A stretch of DNA of 64,000 nucleotides from Pararge aegeria (GCF_905163445.1 NC_053201.1:14332001-14396000), one strand, 5' to 3'; shown: positions 1 through 11,337, numbered from the stretch's first letter. Made by a program: numbers and translations. Notes: generated by a model from the letters alone, not told the origin.

Positions 1-835
1 GCCAGTTCCTCATTATATACCCTTAGTCTCCTAGTACGACACCCGCAGGAAGAGGTAGGTTGGTGACAACTGTATTCTGATCTCTCTCTCTTTTTTGTCT
101 AATCCTTACTCGTATTATAAATGCGGAAGTTTAATTGTTTGCTTGTCTTTCCTGTTCGCCTTATTGAACCTAAAAACTTGATTTTTAGCGTTGACCGCAA
201 AAAAACGTGGATGAACCGTTGGCAACAGCTAGTTGTAAATAATTCTTTTTTTTGTTATTTGAATTGGAATACAAATCGTATAAAATGTAGTGGTTTTATC
301 TTGAATGATAATAATGTTTTGTGTCTAAAACTTATTAACAAAACAAGTTTCATATAAATATGAACTTATTCAAAATTACTAACGTCACTTCAGGTGCTAC
401 TTATGGATCATGTTAAACTGATTTACTCGCTTTATTATGACTATTCTAATAATTGCGTAACTTTGACAACAGTGCACTGAATTGTCTCATAATAATATGT
501 ACGAACATACATAACTGACAACTCCTTCTACCTTTTTGCTTAGTCTGTGTGGAATGCATTAACTGGCAGATAACTCTGGTTTTTCCTCGGCAAGCTATCC
601 AAATGACGGTAAAATGTGAAAAACCGTTCACTCGGTTAGTGATTAATTAAATTTATATGTTAACTCGAGACCAGTAGACTTTGTGACGATTCGTTAAATG
701 CATCAGGTTAAAAATATGTCGAGTTCACGTTAGAAAGTTACCGAAATAAATTTCAGATGCGATGACATGTTTATATCTATCTGATTAATTTTCGAATAAA
801 TGATTTTTTTTCTTGGAAAATAAATTTTTGAATGA
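1..835. other. No gene or repeat recognised
   Basis: AT-rich; the short open frames here have no family resemblance and stop-to-stop lengths expected by chance. Confidence 0.4.
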
Positions 836-1052
836 CCTTAAAGGTGCAGTGGTCAGCGCTGTTGTTTTATAATTGAATGACAAGGGTTTGATCCCAGGCA
901 GGTGCAATTTAAGGATGCATACTATCAGATTTTTCTCTGGTCTGGTCCGGTTACCACCCAACCGATAAAGGCTGCAAAGCGATTTAGCGTTCCGGTACGA
1001 TGCCGCGGAGAAACCTATTAGGGGTATGGATTTAAAATGCCCCTAACTCACA
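836..1052 (+). mobile_element. SINE-A
   Basis: tRNA-like head GTGCAGTGGTCAGCGCTG ... GGTTTGATCCCAGGCA, then TCTGGTCTGGTCCGG, GCAAAGCGATTTAGCGTTCC and GGTACGATGCCGCG. The 3' tail is truncated. Confidence 0.72.
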
Positions 1053-1458
1053 CATTTTATATAATACGTAAGGATCAACACGCAACCTTGCGATCATTCT
1101 CCAAACTTTGAAGTCTGTTAAAAAGTCAGTTCATGATTTATGTCTCAATTTGAATCGGAGTTAAAGATATTTGATACAAGGTAGGTACATAATTAGGTTT
1201 TTAAACGGGCACTTAGTATGCCAGATACTGCGGCCCGATACGCCATGCCGATAACGCGAGTTTAGTGTCCCTCAACATGGAAATAAAATGGCCGCTTTAA
1301 AATATAATGAGCCATAGTCCGTAAACCCGCTTTAGAGCAGATTGGTGGGTGTAAGCTCTATATGCCTCTGTCCTTTCAGTCTTGAGCGGGAAGGGCTGTA
1401 CTTAGCACGGTTTGCATAGGTAGAGACAAAAATTGTATGCACTGAAAAGGGATGAAAT
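1053..1458. other. No gene or repeat recognised
   Basis: Mixed-composition sequence between SINE-A and SINE-D; nothing assigned. Confidence 0.35.
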
Positions 1459-1731
1459 TTACTTCTTCATCTGCATTGCAACAGGGATGCGCTGCCTATG
1501 TCCCACAGCAGAACACGGGCTTACGCTCTCATAGGAGAGACGGTTCTGCAGCCTAGACCCACCACACTGATCCAAGGTGGGTTGATGATGCATTTTGTCA
1601 CAAGTTAGTGATAATAGCCGGGACCGACCTAACTCCGAGCTAGTACTTATTGACCCCAACCGGGATGAGTCCGAACTCACGACCTTGTGATGTCTAGTTA
1701 AACATGCTAACCGCAACCAACCAACGAGGCA
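1459..1731 (-). mobile_element. SINE-D
   Basis: GCTGCCTATGTCCCACAGCA, CTCATAGGAGAGACGGTTCT, GTCCGAACTCACGACCTTGT, TAAACATGCTAACCGCAACC. Confidence 0.68.
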
Positions 1732-1736
1732 TTATC

Positions 1737-1950
1737 ATCTTCATCATCATATCAACCCATTACCGGCCCACTATTGGGCACGGGTCACCTCCGACAGTGA
1801 GAAGGGGTTAAGGCCGTAGTCCTCCACATTGGCCCGGTGCGATTTGGTGGACTCCACACACTTTTGAGAACATTACGGAGAACTTTCCGGCATGGTCTCC
1901 TCACGATGTTTGCCTTCACCGTTGCGGCAATTGATATTTTACACGCATTG
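1737..1950 (-). mobile_element. SINE-C 3' half
   Basis: CATCATATCAACCCATTACC, GACAGTGAGAAGGGGTTAAG, CATGGTCTCCTCACGATGTT, TTGCCTTCACCGTTGCGGCA. Confidence 0.78.
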
Positions 1951-2092
1951 TTTGGCGGCCCTATCACTTCATAGCGATCAGGCCGCTAAATTGTATACGT
2001 TGCTTTGTTATACTTTTCTTTTTTTTATGTACTTTTTGTGGTGTGCAATAGAACTATATTCATTTATTCACTCATTTCATTATTTAGATATT
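1950..2092 (+). mobile_element. Rep-L (LINE 3' UTR-like) fragment
   Basis: CATAGCGATCAGGCCGCTAA, then TTTTTGTGGTGTGCAATAGA and ATTCATTTATTCACTCATTT. Other pieces of the same repeat are at 4424-4499 and 11,790-12,072. Confidence 0.55.
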
Positions 2093-2404
2093 ATTTCCAC
2101 CCGTGCGCCCATGCTCGGAGAGTCGATAAAACTTTGACAATATAAACATTTTGTCCTTTTCCCGCGGAGAAAATGTTTCCTGCTTTCGCTAGCTCTGCAG
2201 CCGTGGAATACTGGTGGGCTAAGGATAGTGAGATTGATCGTTGTATAGATTTCATGCCCTAATCTTAATTGGAAAGCCAAGCAGATGGCCGTTCTGATTG
2301 TTGGGAGAAAGCTATCACCCATAAACTGAGCAACATTTCGCAGGGCATGCAAGGAACACGTCCTAAAAGTGCCGCTCTGTGCCCAGCGTCCTGAGGCGTA
2401 GGTG

Positions 2405-2548
2405 CAGTGGCGTGCACTGAGTTTCCTACCAGGGTGTGCAAAAGGCAGGAAAAATTGATAAAATGGCAAAAATCCTCCTCCTATACGAGTTATATATAAA
2501 TTTTAGGGTAAGCAGTGCTTTTAAGCATTTATGAAGTGCACGCTACTG
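2405..2548. mobile_element. hAT-like MITE, 144 bp
   Basis: Terminal inverted repeats CAGTGGCGTGCACT and AGTGCACGCTACTG (one mismatch), starting with the CAGTGGCG that is typical of hAT ends. Flanked by CGTAGGTG (2397-2404) and CATAGGTG (2549-2556), an 8-bp duplication with one change, as hAT transposases make. No ORF. Confidence 0.82.
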
Positions 2549-2608
2549 CATAGGTGTTATGCCTTAGGTGGGCCTCATGTGCCTGTAATAACACCGGCAA
2601 CACGCTGA

Positions 2609-2927
2609 ACAAAAATCTTACAGAAATCTTACAGAAAAATCCTATTACAATATTAAGGATTACTTAAACGATAAAAAGGCTTGAATGTGAATTGCTCTAG
2701 CTTTATAGCTTAATATAAATTTACTGTGGGATGGTGATAACAAAAACTAAATTTTACCTTAGACCAGGGCGCGTTTGGAACCCTTGTAGCTTTAGGTTTA
2801 GGTTGGCAAACGAAGTCACCATCCCCTTACAATTATGTAAACATATATGTATGAAAGCTTCATAAATGCCTGTGATAGGCCTACATGAATAAAGAAATTT
2901 TGATTTTGAATTTGACTTTGAACAATG
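2609..2927 (+). mobile_element. J1 (Jockey-like) LINE 3' end, inserted in Rep-E
   Basis: Starts in the last codons (AAGGATTACTTAAACGATAA), then GAATTGCTCTAGCTTTATAG, GACCAGGGCGCGTTTGGAAC, GTGATAGGCCTACATGAATA and a TTTGAATTTGACTTTGA tail. TGAACAA before (near 2597) and after (near 2923) could be the target duplication. Confidence 0.82.
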
Positions 2928-2986
2928 TTGCTTGATGGCAGAATTACGCATGGCTGCAGAGTACTTCCCCGGACGAGCTCTAACTA

Positions 2987-3527
2987 CAACAATAACATCT
3001 ACTCATACTAAATAACATTTGTACAGAACCTTGTGATAACGTTGTATTTTTGCGGCGGTGAAAAATAAATCTACAAAGCGTACATGGATGGCTCGGAGCG
3101 ATATTCGCTTCAAAGATTTACGGGCCAAATTAAATTACCGAGTACTTTTTATCTCTTAATTTCACATTATCTTCTTCTAAGAAAGTCATGGGGTGAAGAA
3201 AGGTAGGGCTTTTGGGCACAATGTTACGAGAAAGTACGGTTAAGATTATCAAATATAATTTTTGTTTATTTGTTGGATTTTTTCTTTACTTTAAAAGTAA
3301 CTTCATCTTTCGACCTCCCTGTAGCAGTGGTCGTGTAAGTAAATTAAGATTTCGCAAAGGGCGTAAATATACCCAAAAAAAAAAAATTAAAATACCTTAA
3401 GATATAGGCCTTAGAATATAACGCGAGAGGACGTACTTATTTTACTTCTTTTTTAGCATGATGCGAATTCTGTTTTCGGTATAAAATTGAACGATGTTAC
3501 GATGTTTTTTTTATAAGAGTTAGAGCA
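2987..3527. other. No gene recognised
   Basis: AT-rich with A/T runs; nothing assigned. Confidence 0.35.
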
Positions 3528-3715
3528 AAGACCCACCACGAATCCCTCCAGTGGGATTCAAACCCTCGCCTTAACATGCTCTTCGAGGTACCAATTTACT
3601 CTGTGCTGCTACTGAATACTTCTGGACAGAAGAACACGTAGCAACTGTTAACGTTTTCCGGGATTCATACCCTCGTAATACGTAGTCGTATATTCTAAGC
3701 ACTGCACCATCGAGA
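3528..3715 (-). mobile_element. Two tRNA-derived SINE-like heads
   Basis: GTGGGATTCAAACCCTCGCC (3551) and CGGGATTCATACCCTCGTAA (3659), each followed by an A-box-like block (TAAGCACTGCACCATCGAGA for the second). Family unassigned. Confidence 0.4.
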
Positions 3716-4423
3716 CATTCGAGAAATAGTGTAAGACATTCGTGTATTAAAAAGGATTTCTTCGCCTTAATTATTGAACCATTTACAAATCTAACATATA
3801 TCTACCATCATATCTTAAATTTATTATAATAATATATTAATATTAAAGCTTTCGGAATTTGGCTTAATATACAAAATGTAGGTTTACTCACGGCAAACGC
3901 ATTGTGGACGTTTTTTATTAAATTCTAGTTTCACGTTCCAAAGATCAATAGAAACTATTTAATATTTGCGAATCCATTTTACGCGTCGAAGCCTCGTGTA
4001 GGCTAACGATAGGTATAATTAATACGTGGCAAAATTACACTTTATTTTATCTAATATCCAGACTAATAATATTAATGTGAAAATGTTTGCTTGTTACTGC
4101 ATGCACTTCAAGAGTTAATTTGACATTTATAAGTAAAAGTTGCGTCCTGTCGGTATAAAACTTTTTTAAATATTTTTTTAATGACAAGTTTACTTAAAAC
4201 TATGTTTGACTAAACTCAATAGAAACTAAGTACAAACAATTAAGTAGCTAGTAAACTAGAAAACTAATACTATAAATAGAATGAAAGAGACAGTAAAGGT
4301 TAGGTACTTTGACAGTTTATATTATGAAATATTATATATATACATTTATATATTCACCGCCTACCTCTATTCTGGAGCTGTTTTTTTTACACAACTAATG
4401 AGTTGCATGTAAAAGATTGCTAT
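3716..4423. other. No gene recognised
   Basis: AT-rich. AGACTAATAATATTAATGTG near 4062 may be a worn HEL start. Confidence 0.35.
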
Positions 4424-4499
4424 GTAGCGATAAGGCCGCCATATTGTATACGGTAATCTGTGATTTTTTTTCTAGATTCTGTATTTTTTGTTTACCATC
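4424..4499 (+). mobile_element. Rep-L fragment
   Basis: GTAGCGATAAGGCCGCCATA and TTGTATACGG, then a T-rich end. Confidence 0.5.
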
Positions 4500-4555
4500 A
4501 TAGTTTATTTCTTCATCCTGAAAAAACACCTGGGAGCACCTAATAATTTATTTTT

Positions 4556-4680
4556 AAAGTCAAAGTCAAAAATATCTTTATTCAAGTAGGCCTATAAATG
4601 GCACTACTTAGAAGAGCAATAATTCACACCCAAGCTTTTTTATCTATTATATAGCCCTTTATAATATTTCCTGAGAAAAA
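4556..4680 (-). mobile_element. J1 LINE 3' end
   Basis: AAAGTCAAAGTCAAAAATAT, TCTTTATTCAAGTAGGCCTA, then CACCCAAGCTTTTTTATC: the J1 tail and end of the ORF with the middle of the 3' UTR deleted. Confidence 0.75.
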
Positions 4681-5189
4681 ATATCTGGAATTTAGCACGA
4701 CATATTAAACTTGAAAATATTTTGAACAGAGATAGCGTGATAAACAAAACGTTTAAGCCCTGGAAACGATTAAAAAAAGCGAAACAAATGATGTCGCGTG
4801 AAACAGCATGTTTATAAAAATTATATCATTTTGACTTAGGTACAGTTTTTATCACATTTTATGGAACACTATAAACTGGTTGGATCTAAAACTAAATATC
4901 CGCTACCTATTCGCTATCTATAAATAAGTTTGGAAATTCTTAAGAAGGCGGGCTTTAAAGTGCGTGAGATAGCTCGTAATACAATAGTGATTTGGCAGAA
5001 ATTATCGACAGCTGGTGTTTAGTCTTTTTTGTAGGCTTTTCTAGATAATGTTTTATTGTAATTGTAATGGAGGGGTCATTGACATTGCAGTTCTATACTC
5101 GAGCAACCTCAAACGCGAGACAATAGCGACTTGTTGCTCGACAAAATGTTTGTTTCGTTAAAGAGTAGGGTAAAAGATGTAAAAAAAAA
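4681..5189. other. No gene recognised
   Basis: AT-rich, nothing assigned. Confidence 0.35.
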
Positions 5190-6140
5190 ATCAAAATTCA
5201 AAATTCATTTATTTCAAGTAGGCCTAATACAAGCACTTTTGAAACGTCAAGTCTGTCCGTGTGTAGTGACTCTACCACCGGTTCGGAAGGCAGATTCTAC
5301 CGAGAAGAAGCCGGCAAGAAACTCAGCAGTTGCTCTTTTCCAACATCAAAAATTTACATTTTATATTTTAACATTCATTTTTCTATCTTGTGAGAGATGA
5401 AAGCGGAGCCGGATGCTTCCAAGCAACCTTGTCATTAAGAAACTCATCAATTGTATAATAACGTCGCTGTAATAAATGTGTTTTAACACATTCTTTAAAC
5501 TTATGGATTGGTAGGTCCAAAATTACCTTAGGAATCATATTATAAAAGCGTATACTCAATCCCACAAATGACTTCTGCACTTTTCGCAGACGATATGCAG
5601 ATGTCACTAATTTATGACCATTTCTTGTAAGTCGACTGTTTATATCCACTTTTTGTTTATAAAGACTTAATATGTTGTCTTACAAATACTATATTGTTAT
5701 AAATGTATTGTGAGGCTACCGTAAGTATACCAATTTCTTTAAATTTTTCACGGAGGGATTCACGTGATTTAAGTTTATATATTGACCGTACAGCTCTTTT
5801 CTGCAATATGAATATAGTTTCAATATCAGCAGCTTTGCCCCATAATAAGATCCCGTAAGACATCACACTATGAAAGTACGCGAAGTAAACAAGTCTTGCT
5901 GTTTCTACGTCAGTAATCTGTCTAATTTTCCTGACGGCGTAGGCAGCCGAGCTTAGTTTACCTGCTAGTGTATCTATATGGGTACCCCACTGAAGCTTAC
6001 AATCCAAGGTCGTGCCCAGAAAAACTGTGGAATCTTCCATTTTTAGTGATTCTCCATTTATTATTATATTTTTATTAACTTTCTTTACATTTGGTAAAAT
6101 AAATTCAACACACTTAGTTTTTTTTGCATTTAAAAGTAAA
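5190..6140 (-). mobile_element. J2 (Jockey-like) LINE, 5'-truncated, frameshifted
   Basis: Minus-strand RT C-terminal region: NIIINGESLKMEDSTVFLGT, HIDTLAGKLSSAAYAVRKIR, FAYFHSVMSYGILLWGK, LQKRAVRSIYKLKSRES, then after a frameshift near 5650 SRLTRNGHKLVTSAYRLRKV and RYYTIDEFLNDKVAW. The 3' UTR follows to 5190, with TTGCCGGCTTCTTCTCGGTA on the minus strand and a TTTGAATTTTGA-type tail. It is the longest J2 copy here. The catalytic RT core is missing. Confidence 0.88.
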
Positions 6141-6174
6141 ATTTAAAAGTGTAATGTCATCCAAACCAAATCTC

Positions 6175-6482
6175 ATCTTGTTTTCATCATCATCATCACA
6201 CTCACCTATTACAGAGCAGGGGTCTTCTCCCAAAATGAGAAGGGTTAAGTCCTTAGTCCACCACGCTGACCCAGAGCCCATCACCACACCTTCTCAGCCT
6301 TTGAGAATATTATGCAGAACTCTCAGGCATGTAGGTTTCCGCACGATATTTTTCATCACCGTTAAAGCAAGTGATATTTAAATTACTTAAAACGCACATA
6401 AATTAGAAAAGTTAGAGGGAGGCTGGGATTCGAACTCGGCACCCCGAAAGGGAAGTCGAGCTCCTACTCCGCTGCGCTTTAT
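6175..6482 (-). mobile_element. SINE-C, near full length
   Basis: TCATCATCATCATCACACTC, CAAAATGAGAAGGGTTAAGT, CCACCACGCTGACCCAGAGC, GCATGTAGGTTTCCGCACGA, then the head GGGATTCGAACTCGGCACCC and TCCTACTCCGCTGCGC. Confidence 0.82.
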
Positions 6483-6483
6483 A

Positions 6484-6916
6484 TACAAAGTAGCTGTTGC
6501 CCGCGACTTCGTCTGCGTTTGATTTTGTTTTTTCATGTGGCATTAAATTTAGCTGCAGTTCTAAAAAAAATTAAAGTATTCAGTATCACTAAGCCTTAAA
6601 TGAGGGGTTTGCTGCTGTCCGCTGAGGAGTTCTGTTTTCTATCTCCAACCACAGTTTGGGCAAAATTAAACACATCTATAGTATAAAAATAATTATTTCA
6701 ATCGGTTATAATTTGTCGGAGTTATGGTGTAAAATCGTCAAGCCCTTTCATCCACTCTTACTAATGAACCGAGCTTAATGTCGGCATAAAAAGTATCCTA
6801 TATTACTTCTAACACTTCCAAGAATATGTGTACAAAGTTTCATGAGGATCGGTTAAGTAGTTTTTGCGTGAAAGCGTAACAAACAAACTTACATTGACAT
6901 TTATAATATTAGTAGG
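6484..6916 (-). mobile_element. HEL, Lep1-like non-autonomous Helitron
   Basis: 3' end GTTGCCCGCGACTTCGTCTG at 6494 and 5' start TTATAATATTAGTAGGG at 6901 (both inverted). Interior TTTACACC/GTTATGGTGTAAAATCGTCA as in 32,690 and 55,547. No ORF. Confidence 0.8.
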
Positions 6917-6919
6917 GCA

Positions 6920-7062
6920 TATATAATTATAATATTTATATGCACACCTAGACACTGAAAAACATTTATATTCACACAAACATTTTCCAGTTGTGGGATT
7001 CGAACCCACGTCCTCGGTCCCAGTAAACAATAATAAGTCGCTGCATACTGCGCCAATCGGCC
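6920..7062 (-). mobile_element. SINE-B, 3'-truncated
   Basis: ACCTAGACACTGAAAAACAT, CAGTTGTGGGATTCGAACCC and GCATACTGCGCCAATCGGCC. Confidence 0.75.
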
Positions 7063-8012
7063 GTGTGATTACTATACACTAGACAAATGATTTTACTCGT
7101 ATATGGTATTTCCTTTATCAGTTATATTAAGTGAGAATAACCTAAAGCTGTCATTTGATACAATGCCTGAAATAAAAGACATATTTGTTTTTTACTTTGA
7201 TGGCCTTATTTGACTTATAACTTTATTATTCTTGAATTCTGACTTTGACGCACAAAGTACCTACTCGTATTAGCACTCCTTTGTATTTGTTATAGTTTGA
7301 TTGCGCGTTAGTGAGTTTGTCCTCCAGTAAGAGCGTGCGACAATATTGACATCAATAATGTTTTGTCTTGAGACGAAAGAGTCGGTAGTGTGTTCTTACT
7401 CTTAATCGGCAGGCTTTGGTCAAATTAGTTTTGAATGGATTGATTTTATCTCATGGTCGCATTTTAATGATCGGCGACCACTCAGCGGTGCGGGTATTAA
7501 TTTACCAACAGGAAGTTCTGGGTTCGTTTCCTGGTATCCAATTTAGGCAATCTCCCGAGCGACTATCGCTCAAACGAGTCTCTTAAACGACGGTAAACCA
7601 TCTAGCCCCACAGTTAAACCTCTCCGGTTAGTAGTTAACAGTAACACAAAAGGCAATGTACTTATTAACTACAATCGAGATGAACCGCCCAGATTATCGC
7701 GCTGAACACTTGCCGCAGAGATGCCTATCTGTACAGGTACTGGGTCACAGATTAACGATATAATATGACACAATTTAGCTACCGTACAGTTAGCTAGTAT
7801 ATATAGCTACACATACCCGCAGCTAAATACGTAGACATAGCTAAGAGAACCGATGGATGTTGGGATACCATGGTATTAGAAATAATGGTAGAACAAGAGA
7901 ATAAAGACGCTCACAATAGACGTTTATTTCACTTCAAAATTCAAAACACAAATGGTCCCCTTACATTTGAGCTTCGCCTTTTTATATCATTGAAAGAGTT
8001 ATTGTCACCTGT
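7063..8012. other. No gene recognised
   Basis: Possible worn SINE-like head near 7460-7560 (GTTCTGGGTTCGTTTCCTGG); otherwise nothing assigned. Confidence 0.35.
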
Positions 8013-8032
8013 CAATAATCTTACTCATCACA

Positions 8033-9207
8033 TCAACCGATAGACGTCCACTGCTGGACATAGGTCTTTTGTAGGGAGTTCCAAGTTCCACGATTCTGAG
8101 CCGCTTGGATCCAACGGCTACCTGCGACGCGCTTAATGTCGTCTGTCCACCTCGTTGGGGGTCGACCAACACTGCGCTTACCAGTACGGGGCTGCCATTC
8201 CAGCACCTTGGGACCCCAACGTCCATCCTTTCTCCGAACTATGTGCCCGGCCCATTGCCACTTAAGCTTCGCGACTCGTTGAGCTATGTCGGTAACTTTG
8301 GTTCTTCTACGAATCTCCACATTTCTGATTCGATCGCGTAGAGATACTCCGAGCATAGCTCTCTCCATCGCCCGCTGAGTGACTCTAAGCCTTCTTATGA
8401 GGCCCATAGTTAACGACCATGTTTCAGAGCCATAGGTCATCACTGGCAACACGCACTGTTCGAAGACTTTCGTCTTCAGGCACTGAGGGATTTCTGACGA
8501 AAAGATGGCACGGAGTTTCCCGAACGCTGCCCATCCGAGTTGGATTCGGCGGTTCACCTCCTTCTCGAAATTGGACCTACCTAACTGGATCGTGTGTCCT
8601 AGGTATACGTATTCGTCAACAATTTCGAGTGCAGTGTTCTCAACGATTACTGGTTGAAGCGGAACATGAGCATTAGACATAATCTTCGTCTTGCTCATGT
8701 TCATTCGTAGGCCAACCTGTTGAGAAGCTCTGCTGAGGCCATCGAGCATCGTATTTAGGTCTCCCAGAGTCTCTGCCATTATGACTACATCGTCGGCAAA
8801 CCGAAGTTGAGTGATGTACTCGCCGTTAATGTTGATGCCAAGTCCGTTCCATTCCAGAAGCTTAAAGACGTCCTCCAACGCAGCGGTAAATAGTTTCGGG
8901 GAGATAACATCTCCCTGTCGCACGCCTCGCTGCAATTGGATTGGTCTCGTAGTCTGATCCTGTATACGAACTGACATAGTGGCGTTTTTGTAAAAACACT
9001 GCAACACTTGGATATACCGGTAGTCAATTCGGCATCTCTGCAGTGACCTAAACACAGCCCAAGTTTCCACCGAATCAAAGACTTTTTCATAGTCCACAAA
9101 CGCTAAGCAAAGTGGCCGGTTATACTCTTCAGTCTTCTGTATAACCTGCCGCAGCGTATGAATGTGGTCTATGGTACTAAAGCCCTTACGGAAACCGGCT
9201 TGTTCGG
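8033..9207 (-). pseudogene. RTE-A reverse transcriptase fragment
   Basis: Open on the minus strand from the inversion breakpoint (PEQAGFRKGFSTIDHIHTLR) through FVDYEKVFDS, GVRQGDVISP, FADDVVIMAE and the C-terminal TRWTDDIKRVAG to a stop at 8033. It is about 390 codons and closely matches residues 415-805 of the copy at 28,246-30,660. It lacks the endonuclease and the first RT motifs, so it cannot be functional, though the remaining frame is unbroken. Confidence 0.9.
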
Positions 9208-9210
9208 GGT

Positions 9211-9607
9211 GTAAGTGGGTGTGGCTAGTACCAGTCAGCCTCCCAAATTGCCAACCTCACCTGCACGTGGTGCACCCTGCCGTTTAACCGACGAGGCTCT
9301 GGCGACCGACAAGTGGCGGTATAACCACTTCGAATTGGCTAGGCTGAACAAATGGCACAGACCGGTGTCGGGCAGCAGCGACGCCGGGGCGATCAGTCTA
9401 GCCCTGCGATGACCAACCCGCCTGCCCAGCGTGGTCATTATCGGGCATATCTTTAATGGGAAGGAGAAAAAAACCACAGCCCCTAGTTCCCGGCGGCCCC
9501 GCTATTCCTGGCTCTGGCAGCGGTTATGGTAACGGCGGGGCAAGGGGTGTTAAGAATCTCCGGCAGAGATTCCGCTGCCAACCCCGACGACTTGACCTGG
9601 CAACATA
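9211..9607 (+). pseudogene. RTE-A 5' leader and endonuclease start, inverted
   Basis: On the plus strand an ATG at 9456 opens MGRRKKPQPLVPGGP, running through a Gly-rich stretch to RRLDLATYN, the typical N-terminal LATYN motif of RTE endonucleases, where the target duplication cuts it off. The upstream part carries CGCCTGCCCAGCGTGGT, shared with Rep-G. The ORF then continues by chance into flanking DNA to 9683. Confidence 0.7.
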
Positions 9608-9911
9608 CAATAATCTTACTATTGCATTACAAATCCTCAAAAGTTGTTATTGTGTAAATATTATTTATAAATCATATTATTAATTTTATCAATTAAATAT
9701 CACTTTTACAGAGCCATTAAAATATATCTATAATATTTGGAAATAGAACACGTGTTTGATACTATATCCTGTATTGAAATTCAAATAAATACAATATTAT
9801 TATAATTTATTTATTATTACTAATTAACACAGATTCTTATAATGGTGCTGGAGCTTCGACCTGGCACTGGAAAGCGCAGTGGATGGCAAAACCCCTAGTT
9901 TCTGCGCTGTT

Positions 9912-10047
9912 TGGCTGCCCGCACACAAACAATTTTACTGACAATATTTTTTACCGATACTTCAACTCTTCAATACGCACACAGTCAATATTATTGTCAT
10001 TATGCAGCATATTGTCAATAATATTGACGTGTGTGCAGGAAGCCGTT
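9912..10047. mobile_element. Candidate MITE with imperfect terminal inverted repeats
   Basis: TGGCTGCCCGCACACAAA at the left and TGTGTGCAGGAAGCCG at the right are roughly inverted. Inside, GTCAATATTATTG (9985) and CAATAATATTGAC (10,016) pair exactly. Confidence 0.5.
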
Positions 10048-10421
10048 TAGATAATTCACAAACTTTCTTACCCAAACTCTTCGTTACAATTCCTACTTTG
10101 TTTTTAATCTCATAGCAAATGCACCTACCTACTGTAAGATCGCTAAGCTGTAGTAACGAGTATGTCCATATACAGAACTGATCGCTTTCAACACATTGTT
10201 AGTTTGTAACATTCAATTCGAGTAAATGATAAACGATAATGATAATTATGTAATCTTAACATACTGTTCTATTAGAGGCAGGTTGCCAACCTCTTTGGTA
10301 CACTACTGCACCAAATATGTACAGTTCTTTATGGTATATAGGTTTTATTGTACACGCCTGTATAGTTCCTTATTAATAGGTATATTATAAGTTGAATAAT
10401 AAGATTTTCGTCGACGGTGCA
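10048..10421. other. No gene recognised
   Basis: Nothing assigned. Confidence 0.35.
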
Positions 10422-10712
10422 GTTACGAATATTCAAGTTTTTGGCCACATCTCAAGGAATGAGGGGTCGATTGAACGATTGGTGGTGCAAGGACAGGTTG
10501 AAGGAAAAAGGGCAAGAGGGCAGTCACCTACTTGTTAGACGGATACGGTGATATCGCTGACACAGACAACTGTGGTGGAATGCTTTCGACACGCTACCAA
10601 CCGTCAAAAGTGGAGAAGACTCGCGCGGGAAGCCGTGCAATCCAATGATGCTTAAGGCCATGAAATTCATCTCAGCAGCCACGACCACTCTGCCAAGAGT
10701 GCATGACTAAGA
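10422..10712 (+). mobile_element. RTE-C LINE 3' fragment
   Basis: Reading across small frame changes gives FGHISRNEGSIERLVVQG, EGKRARGQSPTR and HATNRQKWRRLAREA, the C-terminal tail of another insect RTE-like ORF, followed by the 3' end GCCACGACCACTCTGCCAAG. Only the last 90 or so codons remain. Confidence 0.7.
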
Positions 10713-10855
10713 AGAATTAATTTAAATCAGCCAGAGCGAACGGTTCGCGTAGTGTGCACATTTTGAAAGTATTGTTTGGTTTGGAGTACAAAGATTGAAG
10801 AATGTATAAATTGCACATGATTTCAGCAAATCAAGCCTAATGACATTAAAAGCGG

Positions 10856-10960
10856 TCATAGCCCAGTGGTTAGGAAACTCGGGGGGCGAATCCCAGCCTG
10901 CGCACAGTGCACTTCTAACTTTGTTTAGTCATGTGTGTTTTAAGCTATTAAAATAGCACT
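10856..10960 (+). mobile_element. SINE-C head
   Basis: GCGGTCATAGCCCAGTGGTT, GGCGAATCCCAGCCTGCGCA, then TGTGTGTTTTAAGC. Cut by a J2 LINE end. Confidence 0.72.
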
Positions 10961-11172
10961 TTTAAAACGCCACGTCAGTCTGTTTGTAGTGACTCTACCA
11001 CAGGTTGGGAAAGCAGATTCTACCGAGAAGGACCGGCAAGTAACTCAGCAGATTGCTCTTTTTCAACATCATTTTACAGTTTACAATCTTTAGAATTTTC
11101 TGTGTTGTGAGAGATGAGAGCGGATCCTGATTCCAAACAGCCTTGTAGTTAAAAATGCATGAATCGTATCAT
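10961..11172 (-). mobile_element. J2 LINE 3' end
   Basis: Carries GTGACTCTACCACAGGTTGG, CCGAGAAGGACCGGCAAG and GAGAGATGAGAGCGGATCCT, colinear with 5230-5440. It directly abuts a SINE-C head at 10,856-10,960, suggesting that the LINE truncated or invaded the SINE. Confidence 0.78.
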
Positions 11173-11287
11173 CATTACATAAATCCATTACCAACAATGA
11201 GAAGTAGTCACAATAGTGTTATAACCACTATTAATTAAATGTGTATATCAAATGTGTAGCTTATTTATTTATTACCAGGGATTTTTT

Positions 11288-11337
11288 TAACCGAACATGT
11301 TAATCACAAGCGACAGAGGATCAACATGTTTCGGCTA
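11288..11337. repeat. Inverted repeat
   Basis: CCGAACATGTTAATCA and ATCAACATGTTTCGG form a stem with two mismatches and a 13-base loop. Confidence 0.6.

Larger units (their letters stand above)
2335..2986 (-). mobile_element. Rep-E (-), broken by a hAT-like MITE and a J1 LINE
   Basis: Pieces 2335-2396 (CAGGGCATGCAAGGAACACG), 2549-2608 (GCCTGTAATAACACCGGCAA) and 2928-2986 (AGTACTTCCCCGGACGAGCT) are colinear parts of one Rep-E. The family has no coding capacity that I see and its class is unknown. Confidence 0.78.
8013..9620 (-). mobile_element. RTE-A LINE with inverted 5' segment (twin-priming-like), 13-bp target duplication
   Basis: CAATAATCTTACT is present exactly at 8013-8025 and 9608-9620, so everything between came in as one insertion. 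Positions 8026-9210 are the minus-strand 3' part (RT C-terminal half and 3' end). Positions 9211-9607 are in the opposite, plus orientation and carry the element's leader and the start of its endonuclease (RRLDLATYN near 9590). The middle of the element is missing. Head-to-head halves within one target duplication are the mark of twin priming during retrotransposition, here with a large internal deletion. Confidence 0.88.
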
